Origin: an uncultured Oscillospiraceae bacterium
GTDB taxonomy: Bacteria; Bacillota; Clostridia; Oscillospirales; Ruminococcaceae
Direction: 5' to 3'
DNA length: 64,000 nt
Assembly (NCBI GenBank): GCA_934464775.1
Contig: CAKSKG010000003.1
Location: 62,001 to 126,000 of the forward strand
In this document: positions 50,678 through 59,187 of the stretch, in pieces
Numbering within the stretch: the first letter of the stretch is position 1
Layout: each line of letters begins with the position of its first letter
Notes under the pieces: generated by a model
Seen by the model: the letters and a program-made list of their open reading frames with translations, nothing else
Database searches by the model: none
What the model was told of the DNA's origin: nothing
Program-made: the position numbers and the translations under genes

Positions 50678-52486
50678 TTATTTCTGTGAAAAATAAAGTG
50701 TATATGCTTCGTCTTTGATCTCGTAAAGAGGTCTGAACAGAATGTTTTTGGGCTGTCTGCGTGTGCGGAACGATGTCTGCTGCCATGGGAATGTGCTGTA
50801 TGTATGCTCCTGCTGGGGCATAAAGATAGTTTCGGGTGCGGAGAAATCGCCTTCAAGCGTATCTGTATCAGTGATACCTGCAAGAACGATAGGTCCGTCA
50901 ACTGCGGCTGCCGCTTCTGGCATATCGGGAAGAGGCTCCATAACGATCTTGTCGGGGAAGAAGATGTTGACAGTATCGTCCGACCAATCCTTTGTTATGC
51001 TGATATATCCGCCGACGATCTCGGGAGTGATGTCCTCGCCGTTGAGCTTTACCGTGGGTGTGCCGTCTGTCCATGCAGGAACACGGAATGCAACTGTAAA
51101 CTTTCCGCCGTCGGACTTTACATTGAATTTGAGCGACCAGCGGGACATCTGGCTGCTGTCCGTTTCATCGAAAAATGCCTGATCGTTATAATACTTCATA
51201 TCTGCGGACTGCTCGAAATGTACCTTGTGACCGCCGATCTCCATATCTGCGGAGGAGGGGATATACTGGCTTACCAAAAGCTTTTCGGCAGAATCATCGG
51301 TGTAATAGATCAGCTCGGGATAGATCGTCTGTGCCTGAACCATTGTTCCGTGGCAGCACCAGAAGTCACGGGTCTTTGTGCCCCACTTCTTTTTGCTGCC
51401 CGGATTCATGGGCAGGAAGTATGTGGGCATACCCGTATCGGGGTTCTGCTGTGCAAGGAAGCCGTTGTAAAGGCAGCGCTCGATGTAGTCGGCATACTCG
51501 GTATTGCCTGTCCACTTGTAAAGATAAGAAGCCGTGCGGACCATATTATAAACCGTGCAGAATTCCTGATTTCTGTCGCCCATGAACTGCGCCTGCATAT
51601 AGGGCGGGATCCAGAATTCGCCTGCATTCTGACCGCTTGTTGCATACATTCCTCTGTCTGTTACTGCGCACTTCCAGAAAAGCTCTGTGATATTCTTCCA
51701 GTCCTCATCGCCTGTTATCTCATAAAGCTTTGCGGCACCGTGAGAAAGGGGAATGCTTGCATTTGCGTGGCAGTTTGTAAGATCGTCCTTGCCGTCCTTT
51801 AAGTTCTTGAAAAGACCTGCGTCCTTGTATCTGTCAACGAGAGTCTTGTAGCGTTCGTCCTTTGTAAGACCGTAAAGTCTTGCCCAGATCTCCAGCATAC
51901 CGCCGTTTTCGCCCTTGTATACAGCCCAAGGATTTGTCTGAGCTGTCTTTTCCGTCCAGTCGATATACCAGTCCGCAAGGTTGTTCACGATTTCGAGAGC
52001 CTGTGTGTTTCCCATGAATTCATAAACGTCCGCAAGACCCATTATAGTCTTGTGCATGGTGTACTGTGGGGACCATACATACTGATTTTTTTCCATCATG
52101 GTGAAATATTTTTCGGGGATAGAGCCTATCCATTTGCCGCCGTTGAGCTGCTGGCATCTTGCAAGCTCGGAGATGATATGCTCGGTCTTGACTTTCAGCT
52201 CTGCGTCATTTTCTGAAGCAACAAGCTTTGCTGCGGCAGAGAGCCAGTGACCGAGGAAATGACCTCTGAGCTGACAGGTAGGAGCTTCCCAGCCCCAGTG
52301 GAGATTTGCCGAAGCGGGATCGTCCACTACCTGAAGTCCGGGAATGATTATTCCCGCTTCAAGATAGAAGTTCTGGAGCAGGCAGTTTGAATCAAGCTCC
52401 ATGAGATAATTTCTGTTTACGCTCATTCTTTCGCGGAAAAGTCCCGCAAGCAGGTGTACATTTTTGAGTCCGATATTATTAAGCAT
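50678..52486 (-). CDS. GH127 family glycoside hydrolase (beta-L-arabinofuranosidase-like)
   Basis: Former DUF1680 family; characterised members release beta-L-arabinofuranose from plant glycoproteins and pectin side chains. 602 residues from the ATG at 52486 (MLNNIGLKNVHLL) with AAAGGA 11-12 bases upstream; the longer in-frame start at 52561 precedes the promoter -10 and is not credible. WGWEAPTCQLRGHFLGHWLSA, YTMHKTIMGL and the diagnostic DFWCCHGTMVQ, whose cysteines bind the active-site zinc in the family, are present. No signal peptide, so cytosolic. Confidence 0.9.
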   Translation of the reverse strand: MLNNIGLKNVHLLAGLFRERMSVNRNYLMELDSNCLLQNFYLEAGIIIPGLQVVDDPASANLHWGWEAPTCQLRGHFLGHWLSAAAKLVASENDAELKVKTEHIISELARCQQLNGGKWIGSIPEKYFTMMEKNQYVWSPQYTMHKTIMGLADVYEFMGNTQALEIVNNLADWYIDWTEKTAQTNPWAVYKGENGGMLEIWARLYGLTKDERYKTLVDRYKDAGLFKNLKDGKDDLTNCHANASIPLSHGAAKLYEITGDEDWKNITELFWKCAVTDRGMYATSGQNAGEFWIPPYMQAQFMGDRNQEFCTVYNMVRTASYLYKWTGNTEYADYIERCLYNGFLAQQNPDTGMPTYFLPMNPGSKKKWGTKTRDFWCCHGTMVQAQTIYPELIYYTDDSAEKLLVSQYIPSSADMEIGGHKVHFEQSADMKYYNDQAFFDETDSSQMSRWSLKFNVKSDGGKFTVAFRVPAWTDGTPTVKLNGEDITPEIVGGYISITKDWSDDTVNIFFPDKIVMEPLPDMPEAAAAVDGPIVLAGITDTDTLEGDFSAPETIFMPQQEHTYSTFPWQQTSFRTRRQPKNILFRPLYEIKDEAYTLYFSQK

Positions 52487-52525
52487 ATTTGAGATGTTCC
52501 TTTCATGAATTATTTTCTGAATACA

Positions 52526-52554
52526 ATTATACAGTATCAAACGGGAAATGTCGG
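52526..52554 (-). promoter_or_regulatory. Promoter of the GH127 gene
   Basis: On the minus strand CCGACA (49-54 of 525xx: 52549-52554), 17-base spacer, TATAAT (52526-52531). The poor -35 fits an activator-dependent promoter; the interrupted palindrome GGTT-GATT-AACC (52572-52583) just upstream is a possible regulator site. Confidence 0.6.
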
Positions 52555-52641
52555 TAGACAAATCCCGATATTTGGTTGATTAACCGTATTCGTTTTATAT
52601 ATATCTACAATTCCTATCAAAATGGTTGTAAAATAAAATGC

Positions 52642-52670
52642 TTGACAATGCTGTTTAATAGGTGTAAAAT
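52642..52670 (+). promoter_or_regulatory. Sigma-A promoter of the sulfhydrylase gene
   Basis: TTGACA (52642-52647), 17-base spacer, TAAAAT (52665-52670). The leader of about 35 bases is too short for a SAM riboswitch or T-box. Confidence 0.88.
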
Positions 52671-52711
52671 AGGATTCGGAAAATAATCTTGCGAAAGGAA
52701 TGCATATATTA

Positions 52712-53995
52712 ATGAAAGAGATCAAGCCAAACGCTAAAATCGAAACAAAATGCCTTCATTCGGGCTATACACCCAAGAACGGCGAACCCCGTGTAATGCC
52801 TATCGTCCAGAGCACTACATATGTTTATGACTCCACAAATTCCGTTGCGGACGTTTTTGACGACCCCACTTTGAGCCTTATCTACTCCCGCTTTGAGAAT
52901 CCCACAACGGACGCAGTGGAAAAGAAGATCGCCGCTCTGGAGGGCGGTGCTGCCGCAATGTGTACTTCAAGCGGACAGGCTGCATCGCTGCTTTCTATCC
53001 TCAATATCTGTGAGGCAGGCGACAGCTTTATTGCTTCATCTTCCATTTACGGCGGTACTATCAATCTTTTCGGATATACTCTCAAGAAAATGGGCATCGA
53101 GTGCATCTGGGTGGACGTAAACGCATCTGCCGAGGAGCTTAACGCTGCATTCAAGCCCAATACAAAGTGCGTTTTCGGTGAGACTATCGCTAATCCTGCG
53201 CTTACGGTATTTGATATTGAAATGTGGGCAAATGCCGCTCATGAGCATGGCGTTCCTCTTATTGTTGACAATACATTTGCAACGCCTTTCCTCTGCCGTC
53301 CTATCGAGTGGGGCGCAGATATCGTTATCCATTCCACATCAAAGTATATGGACGGTCATGCAGTGCAGGTAGGCGGCGTTATCGTTGACAGCGGAAAATT
53401 CAACTGGGACAACGGCAAGTTCCCCTGTCTTTCCGAGCCTGACGAAAGCTATCACGGAACTGTCTACACAAAGCAGTATCCCGTGCCTTATATCACAAAG
53501 GCAAGAATGCAGCTTATGAGAGATTTCGGCTGCTATCCTGCGGCTCATTCTTCATTCCTGCTTAATCTCGGACTGGAAACACTGGCTGTACGTATGCCCG
53601 TTTACTGCTCCAATGCACTTAAAGCAGCGGAGTTCATCTCAAAGTCGGACAAGGTGCTTTCCGTATCCTATCCCGCACTTCCCACGGACAAGTATCATGA
53701 CCGTGCGGAAAAATATCTTCCCAAGGGAACCAGCGGCGTAATTTCTTTCTCCATAAAGGGCGGACGTCCTGCGGCTGTAAAGTTCATGGATTCGCTGGAG
53801 CTTGCTTCAAATGAAGTTCATGTTGCCGATATCCGAACCTGTGTGCTTCACCCGGCTTCCGCAACACACCGTCAGTTATCGGACGAGCAGCTTGTTGCCG
53901 CAGGTATCGACGGCGGAATGATACGTCTTTCCGTAGGTCTTGAAAATATTGATGATATCATCGCAGATCTCAAACAGGCATTTGACAAAGTGTGA
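52712..53995 (+). CDS. O-acetylhomoserine (thiol)-lyase
   Basis: PLP enzyme of the Cys/Met metabolism family making homocysteine from O-acetylhomoserine and sulfide. 427 residues, the longer MetY-type size. IYSRFENPTTDAVEKKIAALEGG, the PLP lysine in VIHSTSKYMDGHAVQVGGV, and the C-terminal TCVLHPASATHRQLSDEQL, typical of MetY. Methionine gamma-lyase is a less likely alternative. The ATG at 52712 has AAAGGA 12 bases upstream; an ATG at 52700 overlaps that site. Confidence 0.92.
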   Translation: MKEIKPNAKIETKCLHSGYTPKNGEPRVMPIVQSTTYVYDSTNSVADVFDDPTLSLIYSRFENPTTDAVEKKIAALEGGAAAMCTSSGQAASLLSILNICEAGDSFIASSSIYGGTINLFGYTLKKMGIECIWVDVNASAEELNAAFKPNTKCVFGETIANPALTVFDIEMWANAAHEHGVPLIVDNTFATPFLCRPIEWGADIVIHSTSKYMDGHAVQVGGVIVDSGKFNWDNGKFPCLSEPDESYHGTVYTKQYPVPYITKARMQLMRDFGCYPAAHSSFLLNLGLETLAVRMPVYCSNALKAAEFISKSDKVLSVSYPALPTDKYHDRAEKYLPKGTSGVISFSIKGGRPAAVKFMDSLELASNEVHVADIRTCVLHPASATHRQLSDEQLVAAGIDGGMIRLSVGLENIDDIIADLKQAFDKV

Positions 53996-54010
53996 TAAAT
54001 AGTATATAAT
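53982..54010 (+). promoter_or_regulatory. Full-consensus promoter inside the end of the sulfhydrylase gene
   Basis: TTGACA (53982-53987, within the last codons), 17-base spacer, TATAAT (54005-54010). The expected start point, about 54017, falls inside the 5' arm of the terminator that begins at 54013, so RNA from this promoter would lack part of that arm. Confidence 0.85.
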
Positions 54011-54012
54011 AT

Positions 54013-54058
54013 CGGCAGTACCGTAATTTTATCCGATGCGGTGCTGCCGAATTTTTTT
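54013..54058 (+). terminator. Terminator of the sulfhydrylase gene
   Basis: CGGCAGTACCG (54013-54023) / CGGTGCTGCCG (54039-54049), an 11-base stem with one mismatch, then TTTTTTT (54052-54058). Confidence 0.88.
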
Positions 54059-54085
54059 GATGATAATGAACGGAGGAGATAACAA

Positions 54086-54514
54086 ATGGGAGCATGGGGC
54101 TGCGGAATTTTTGAGGACGATACTTCCTGCGATGCTCTTGACGAGCTTCAGGACTGTGAAAATATCGCCGAGGCTGCCGAGACTTTTATCAACGGACTTC
54201 TTGACGCTGCGGATGATTATATTGAATATGATACTGCCCAGTACGGTCTTACGGCTGCTGCTGTTGTGTATTATCTTTCGGACGGAAACGATGAAAAGTT
54301 TTCGGGCGAATATATTCCCGACGGAATAACGAATCTCCGTGAAAAATTTGAGGGGATAGATCTTACATATCTTTGCGGAAAATGTGCGGCTGCTGTCCGT
54401 GCGGTGACGGAGGATAATTCCGAGCTGAAAGAGCTTTGGGAGGAAAATGAGGAGCTGTATGAGCAGTGGCGGAGCAATCTGCTTGAACTGGCTTCGCAGC
54501 TTGAACAGATATAA
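54086..54514 (+). CDS. DUF4259 family protein
   Basis: Acidic protein of 142 residues starting MGAWGCGIFEDDTSCDALDE, the hallmark of DUF4259. No signal or membrane helix. Members occur as single genes or near toxins in other bacteria, but no toxin is visible here and the function is unknown. The ribosome site is CGGAGGAG. Expressed from the consensus promoter at 53982. Confidence 0.88.
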   Translation: MGAWGCGIFEDDTSCDALDELQDCENIAEAAETFINGLLDAADDYIEYDTAQYGLTAAAVVYYLSDGNDEKFSGEYIPDGITNLREKFEGIDLTYLCGKCAAAVRAVTEDNSELKELWEENEELYEQWRSNLLELASQLEQI

Positions 54515-54530
54515 TAATAAATTTTTACGA

Positions 54531-54567
54531 AAAGGTCGGTTTTATTTTGAACCGATCTTTATTGTTT
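54531..54567 (+). terminator. Probable terminator of the DUF4259 gene
   Basis: AAAGGTCGGTT / AACCGATCTTT with an 8-base loop, followed by a broken T tract (TATTGTTTT). A further loop-forming stretch (TTTTCCG ... CGGAAAA, about 54659-54705) lies before the next gene remnant. Confidence 0.6.
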
Positions 54568-54736
54568 TATAAAATAAAAAAAGGTCAGCTTTCATGTATA
54601 TTACTGCCGCCGTCACAAAAACTATTATTACAAAAATATAAAATTATGGCACGGAGCTGTTTTCCGCCGATGCAGAAAAATATCTTTTTTCGGCAGACGG
54701 AAAATTAAATATCCTGCCTTATTTCGGAGGTAAATC

Positions 54737-54853
54737 ATGAAAGCAACAGGTATAGTAAGACGAATAGACGATCTCGGCAGAGTGGTCATTCCCAAGGAGA
54801 TCCGCCGCACAATGCGTATCCGGGAAGGCGACCCGTCATTACCCCTGTTGTAA
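54737..54853 (+). pseudogene. spoVT: Truncated SpoVT/AbrB-like regulator
   Basis: Encodes 38 residues that match the N-terminal DNA-binding part of SpoVT (MKATGIVRRIDDLGRVVIPK, then EIRRTMRIREGDP) before diverging and stopping. An AbrB fold needs about 45-50 residues and SpoVT about 180, so the ligand domain and last strands are missing. The ribosome site CGGAGG is intact and a terminator follows the stop at once. No trace of the remaining gene is seen in any frame before hisC. Either a deletion remnant or a functioning short peptide. Confidence 0.8.
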
Positions 54854-54860
54854 AAATCAA

Positions 54861-54908
54861 AAACACCGCACAAAGCACGCAAATACGGCATTGTGCGGTG
54901 TTCTTTTT
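54861..54908. terminator. Bidirectional terminator between the SpoVT remnant and hisC
   Basis: ACACCGCACAA (54863-54873) / TTGTGCGGTGT (54891-54901), a perfect 11-base stem with flanking A and T runs. The hisC stop lies in the T run. The same ACCGCACAA core occurs in the terminator at 41492, so a small repeated terminator family may exist in this genome. Confidence 0.9.
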
Positions 54909-55965
54909 ATTTAATGAATGCTTCAAGCTCGGTGAAAAGCCTGTCCATTTCCGCATCTGTTCCGACTGTTATGCGGAGATGATTGTCTATCCTCGGGAGC
55001 TTGAAATACCGAATGAAAACGCCCTTTGTTTTCAGATGCTCAAATATTTCCTTTGCCTTGTATTTTTCGTGTGTGCAGAAGATAAAGTTCGTTCCGCTTT
55101 TGGCGCAGGTGAAGCCCAGCTTTTCAAGACGCTGTATTGAACGGTCACGGGTGAGCTTTACCTTTTCAACGGTGCTGCGGAAATATTCATCATCGTCAAA
55201 TGATGCCTCGGCAGCCGCCTGTGCAACGCTGTCAAGAGGATAGGAATTGTATGAATCCTTTACCGCTTCAAGCACTGCGATAAGCTCGGGATTGCCAATT
55301 GCCATTCCCACTCTCATGCCTGCCAGCGAACGTGACTTTGATGTGGTCTGTACCACAAGCAGATTGTCATATTTTTTGATAAGCTCAACTGCGCTGTAAT
55401 TGCTGAAATCCACATAAGCCTCGTCGATAATAACGATAACGTCACGGTTTTCTTCAAGCAGCTTTTCAACGAATTCACGACCCTCGCCGATGCTTGTGGG
55501 TGCATTGGGATTGGGAATAACAACGCCGCCGTTGGGACGGGAATAATCGTCGGAATCAATTTTAAAATTATCGTCCACGGGGATAGTCTCGTAGGGAATA
55601 TCCAGCAGATCGCACCAAACGGGATAGAACGAATAGGTGATATCGGGATAAAGAATAGGCTTTCCCGAATTGAAAAATGCACGGAATGAGAGTGCAAGAA
55701 CATCGTCCGAGCCGTTTCCCGCAAAAACGCAGTCGGGAGTAAGCCCGAAATGCTCCGCTATTTTTCTTCGCAGTCCCGAAGCTGTTGCATCGGGATATTT
55801 TTTCAGTGACGATGCATCGAAATTATGTATTGCCTCTGCCACCTTTGGCGACGGTGGATAGGGGTTCTCGTTTGCATTGAGCTTTATCGCATCGGCGAGC
55901 TTTGGCTGTTCGCCCGCAACATATGGGGTTATTGATATAAGATTTTTCTTCCATGGCTTGTCCAT
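54907..55965 (-). CDS. hisC: Histidinol-phosphate aminotransferase
   Basis: PLP enzyme converting imidazole acetol phosphate and glutamate to histidinol phosphate. 352 residues with LNANENPYPPSP, GNGSDDVLALSFRAF, IPNPNAPTS, IIDEAYVDFS, the PLP lysine in TTSKSRSLAGMRVGMAIGN and a C-terminal LRITVGT. No other his gene is near, so this may be a second, solitary copy; relatives can also act on aromatic amino acids. Confidence 0.92.
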   Translation of the reverse strand: MDKPWKKNLISITPYVAGEQPKLADAIKLNANENPYPPSPKVAEAIHNFDASSLKKYPDATASGLRRKIAEHFGLTPDCVFAGNGSDDVLALSFRAFFNSGKPILYPDITYSFYPVWCDLLDIPYETIPVDDNFKIDSDDYSRPNGGVVIPNPNAPTSIGEGREFVEKLLEENRDVIVIIDEAYVDFSNYSAVELIKKYDNLLVVQTTSKSRSLAGMRVGMAIGNPELIAVLEAVKDSYNSYPLDSVAQAAAEASFDDDEYFRSTVEKVKLTRDRSIQRLEKLGFTCAKSGTNFIFCTHEKYKAKEIFEHLKTKGVFIRYFKLPRIDNHLRITVGTDAEMDRLFTELEAFIK

Positions 55966-56016
55966 TGCAGTGCCTCCGAATTTATATAAAATGTTTTGTG
56001 CCGAATGTACCTTTTT

Positions 56017-56045
56017 ATTATACTCTCAATACCGTCTCTTGTCAA
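56017..56045 (-). promoter_or_regulatory. Full-consensus sigma-A promoter of hisC
   Basis: On the minus strand TTGACA (56040-56045), 17-base spacer, TATAAT (56017-56022). Confidence 0.92.
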
Positions 56046-56115
56046 GAAATGACCTGCAAAAAAGCCGTATTTTCCGTCAATGATAATATTTGTCCTGCAA
56101 ACCGCAACAGATTTC

Positions 56116-56144
56116 TTGCTTTTGCGCGCACAATGTATTAAAAT
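56116..56144 (+). promoter_or_regulatory. Promoter of the GH27 gene
   Basis: TTGCTT (56116-56121), 17-base spacer, TAAAAT (56139-56144), divergent from hisC. Confidence 0.72.
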
Positions 56145-56172
56145 CAAAGTAATATACATCGGAGGTCATTTT

Positions 56173-57438
56173 ATGAATAATTACAGAAAAGCGCCTATGG
56201 GCTGGAACAGCTGGGACTGCTACGGAGCGTCCGTTACGGAGGATATCGTCCGTGCCAATGCGGAGTTTATGGCAAAGCATCTGAAAAAATACGGCTGGGA
56301 ATATATCGTGGTGGATATCCAGTGGTATGAGCCTAAGGCTGTCACACACGAATACAATCCGTTCACCGAGCTGTGCATGGACGAATACTCACGGCTCATT
56401 CCTGCGGAAAACAGGTTTCCCTCGTCCGCAGGCGGAAAGGGATTTTCCGAGCTGGCGGAGTATGTCCATTCTCTGGGACTGAAATTCGGCATACATATCA
56501 TGCGCGGTATCCCACGTCAGGCTGTTCACCGCAACACGCCTATACTCGGCACCGATAAAACGGCACGGCAGATCGCCAAAACAAACAGCATATGCGCATG
56601 GAACACCGATATGTACGGCGTTGATCCTCAAAAGGAGGGCGCACGGGAATACTATGACAGCATTTTCAGGCTGTATGCTTCATGGGGCGTTGATTTTATC
56701 AAGTGCGATGATATCGCCCGTGAGATGCCTCATGAGGAAGCGGAGCTTGTAATGCTGAGCGAGGCACTTCACGGCTGCGGACGTGATATGGTGCTGAGTC
56801 TTTCTCCCGGACCCGCACCTTTGGAAAAGGCGGAGCTTTTCAAGCAGATATCCAATATGTGGCGCATCACCGATGATTTCTGGGATAACTGGGAGCTGCT
56901 TTACGATATGTTTTTCCGTGCTGAAAAGTGGTGTACCCACACAGGCTTCGGAAGCTGGCCCGATGCCGATATGCTTCCCATTGGACCGATAAAGCAGGAC
57001 TACGACAAGTCAATAAGAACGGAATTTACTCATGATGAGCAGATAACAATGCTGACGCTCTGGAGCATTTTCCGCTCGCCGCTTTTCATCGGCGGAGAAA
57101 TGACAGGCTTTGATGATTTCACAATGTCGCTTCTGACAAACGAGCGCATTCTTGAAATGCACGAAAAGGCACGTCATTCGCATCAGGTATGGCGCAGGAA
57201 TATCGGCGGCAGCGAGTATATCCTATGGGCGGCACACAAAGCCGACGGCGGAATGTACGCCGCAGTTTTCAATACAGGCTCGGAAAGCGGCACTGTAAAA
57301 ATCCCTCTTTCCGATCTTGAAATATACGAAAGCACAAGCTGCACCGAGCTTTGGAGCGGCGAAAAAATATCTGCGGACGGATATCTTGAAGTGTCACTTC
57401 CGTCACACGGAGCAAAGGCATTTCTGATAAACGCATAA
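56173..57438 (+). CDS. GH27 family alpha-galactosidase-like glycosidase
   Basis: Retaining glycosidase of 421 residues. The start at 56173 (MNNYRKAPMGWNSWDCYG) has GGAGGT upstream; longer in-frame starts cover the promoter. APMGWNSWDCYGASVTED and YIVVDIQWYEP are GH27 features, the nucleophile is likely the first Asp of DFIKCDDIAREM, and the acid/base is in WRITDDFWDNW. The C-terminal beta-sandwich ends in LPSHGAKAFLI. No signal peptide. Alpha-galactosidase is most likely; beta-L-arabinopyranosidase and related activities occur in the family. Confidence 0.88.
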   Translation: MNNYRKAPMGWNSWDCYGASVTEDIVRANAEFMAKHLKKYGWEYIVVDIQWYEPKAVTHEYNPFTELCMDEYSRLIPAENRFPSSAGGKGFSELAEYVHSLGLKFGIHIMRGIPRQAVHRNTPILGTDKTARQIAKTNSICAWNTDMYGVDPQKEGAREYYDSIFRLYASWGVDFIKCDDIAREMPHEEAELVMLSEALHGCGRDMVLSLSPGPAPLEKAELFKQISNMWRITDDFWDNWELLYDMFFRAEKWCTHTGFGSWPDADMLPIGPIKQDYDKSIRTEFTHDEQITMLTLWSIFRSPLFIGGEMTGFDDFTMSLLTNERILEMHEKARHSHQVWRRNIGGSEYILWAAHKADGGMYAAVFNTGSESGTVKIPLSDLEIYESTSCTELWSGEKISADGYLEVSLPSHGAKAFLINA

Positions 57439-57485
57439 AAACGGAGCTGTCGGTTCGTTTCAAACCGACAGCTCCGTTTTTATAA
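57437..57485. terminator. Bidirectional terminator between GH27 and the PPK2 gene
   Basis: AAAACGGAGCTGTCGGTT and AACCGACAGCTCCGTTTT, a very strong stem of about 18 bases with a short loop, flanked by A and T runs; it overlaps the GH27 stop. Confidence 0.95.
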
Positions 57486-57487
57486 TA

Positions 57488-58984
57488 TCAGTCTTCCGAC
57501 TTTTTCTTATCCTTGAGCGCCTGCTCCAGCCTGTCGATGATAGTGTTCATCACCTTAATGCGTGCATAGAGCTTGTCATTTCCCTCAATGATGTTCCACG
57601 GAGCAAAATCCGTTGATGTTTTTTGCAGCATTTCATTTACGGCGATCTCATACTGATCCCACTTTTCACGGTTGCGCCAGTCCTCATCGGTGATCTTCCA
57701 CTGTTTTTCGGGTGTATTCTGACGTTCCTCAAAGCGTTTCAGCTGCTCGTCCTTTGTAATGTGTATCCAGAATTTTATAACGACGATGCCTGCTTCGGTA
57801 AGCTCACGCTCGAATTCATCTATCTCACGGTAAGCCATTGCGCAGCGCTGTTCGGGAGTGAACTTTTCTATCCGTTCAACCATGACACGGCCGTACCATG
57901 AACGGTCAAATATCGTGATATGACCTGTTTTGGGCAGCTTGCGCCAGAACCGCCAGAGGTAATGACGATTAAGCTCATATTTTTCGGGTGCGGCTATCGG
58001 CACTGCTTCATAGCCTCTGGGGTCAAGAGCTGTTCCCACACGCTTTATCGCACCGCCCTTGCCTGCGGCGTCCCAGCCCTCAAATACGATGACAGCGGGT
58101 ATCTTTTTCTTGTATATCTTTCCGTGGAGACGGGCAAGCTCTTTCTGACATCGCTTGATCTCGTCCGCATATTTATTGGGGCGCATGACCTTTCCGTCAA
58201 AGCTGATGTCCTCCAGCAGGGGAGTTTTTCTCATGGGGAATATAGCCGCAGGATTCTGCGGCAGGGGATATTCATGCTGTGTATTGAGAGCATTTGTGAT
58301 CTGGCTCACAAGAATATTGAAAAGCTGGAAGCGTGTGAACTGCTTGTCGGTGGTTTCGATTATTTTCCAGCTGCAATAGGGCGTGTTTGTTTGTTCAAGC
58401 ATATCATCGAACTGCTTGTAGTAGGTGTCATAATTCTTGTTGCGCATTTTGTCGGTGTCGGTAACACGCCATTTTGTGGCGCTGTCCTCTTTCAGCTTGA
58501 TGAAGCGGCGCTTCTGCTCACGGCGGGAGATGTGCAGGAAGAATTTTACGATAAGATAGCCGTCATCGGTGAGCTGTCTCTCAAATGTATTTACCTCACG
58601 GATACGTCTTGCGTATTCCTCGTCGGAGATATCCTCTTCAAGCTTTGCGATAGCCAGCTCCTGATACCAGCTTCTGTCCATAACGGACATTTTACCGTAT
58701 TCGGGCAGACCCTCCCAGAAGCGCTTCATAATGGGATAGCGGCGCTCGGTCTGGGAAGCGGCGGCTGTGGAATGCACCTTGAAGAAGCGGGGGTCAAGCA
58801 TTTTTATGATATCTGCGATAAGCGTTCCTTTGCCCGAAGCGCCCCAGCCCTCAAAAACTATTATAACGGGAAGCTTTTTTTCTCTCAGCTCAAGCTGGAG
58901 CTGTGTAAAGCTTGTCTGAAGAAGCTTTGTAAGCTCCTTATAGTCGGTATGTTCATTTGGTTCTGTGATAGCTCTTTCCAGCAT
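57488..58984 (-). CDS. pap: Polyphosphate:AMP phosphotransferase, two PPK2 domains
   Basis: Tandem PPK2-family enzyme of 498 residues. Both halves have a Walker A: GWGASGKGTLIADI at about residues 47-60 and GWDAAGKGGAIKRVG at about 300-315, each followed by a DRSWY motif (MDRSWYQELAIAK; FDRSWYGRVMVER). The two-domain form is the class known to phosphorylate AMP to ADP with polyphosphate; the N-terminal domain is usually structural. Together with ppk1 (42920) it allows polyphosphate to be built and used for nucleotide recharging. Confidence 0.93.
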   Translation of the reverse strand: MLERAITEPNEHTDYKELTKLLQTSFTQLQLELREKKLPVIIVFEGWGASGKGTLIADIIKMLDPRFFKVHSTAAASQTERRYPIMKRFWEGLPEYGKMSVMDRSWYQELAIAKLEEDISDEEYARRIREVNTFERQLTDDGYLIVKFFLHISRREQKRRFIKLKEDSATKWRVTDTDKMRNKNYDTYYKQFDDMLEQTNTPYCSWKIIETTDKQFTRFQLFNILVSQITNALNTQHEYPLPQNPAAIFPMRKTPLLEDISFDGKVMRPNKYADEIKRCQKELARLHGKIYKKKIPAVIVFEGWDAAGKGGAIKRVGTALDPRGYEAVPIAAPEKYELNRHYLWRFWRKLPKTGHITIFDRSWYGRVMVERIEKFTPEQRCAMAYREIDEFERELTEAGIVVIKFWIHITKDEQLKRFEERQNTPEKQWKITDEDWRNREKWDQYEIAVNEMLQKTSTDFAPWNIIEGNDKLYARIKVMNTIIDRLEQALKDKKKSED

Positions 58985-59057
58985 AGATCATCTTCCTTTG
59001 TTAGTGCGTCTCAAATTATCGTATCGGATACTGCCGAAAAACAGTATAATTTATATT

Positions 59058-59086
59058 ATTATACAATATTTTTTTGAAAATAGCAA
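59058..59086 (-). promoter_or_regulatory. Promoter of the PPK2 gene
   Basis: On the minus strand TTGCTA (59081-59086), 17-base spacer, TATAAT (59058-59063), about 75 bases before the start. The 305-base gap between this gene and speD otherwise holds only the speD promoter and leader. Confidence 0.75.
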
Positions 59087-59187
59087 TAGTATTTATTAAG
59101 TTTTACGGCGTTTTTACAAATTTTTGCCCAAAATAAAAATACATGGGTGAGCAGAAGGCATTTTAAGCCGAAAATTTCCGAAAACCC

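Noticed and set aside
52671..52711. SAM riboswitch or T-box before the sulfhydrylase gene
   Set aside because: The leader between promoter and start is only about 35 bases and has no stem.
57920..59077. Open frame of 385 codons on the plus strand opposite the PPK2-type gene
   Set aside because: Antisense to two clear Walker-motif domains; cysteine- and leucine-rich composition typical of a shadow frame.
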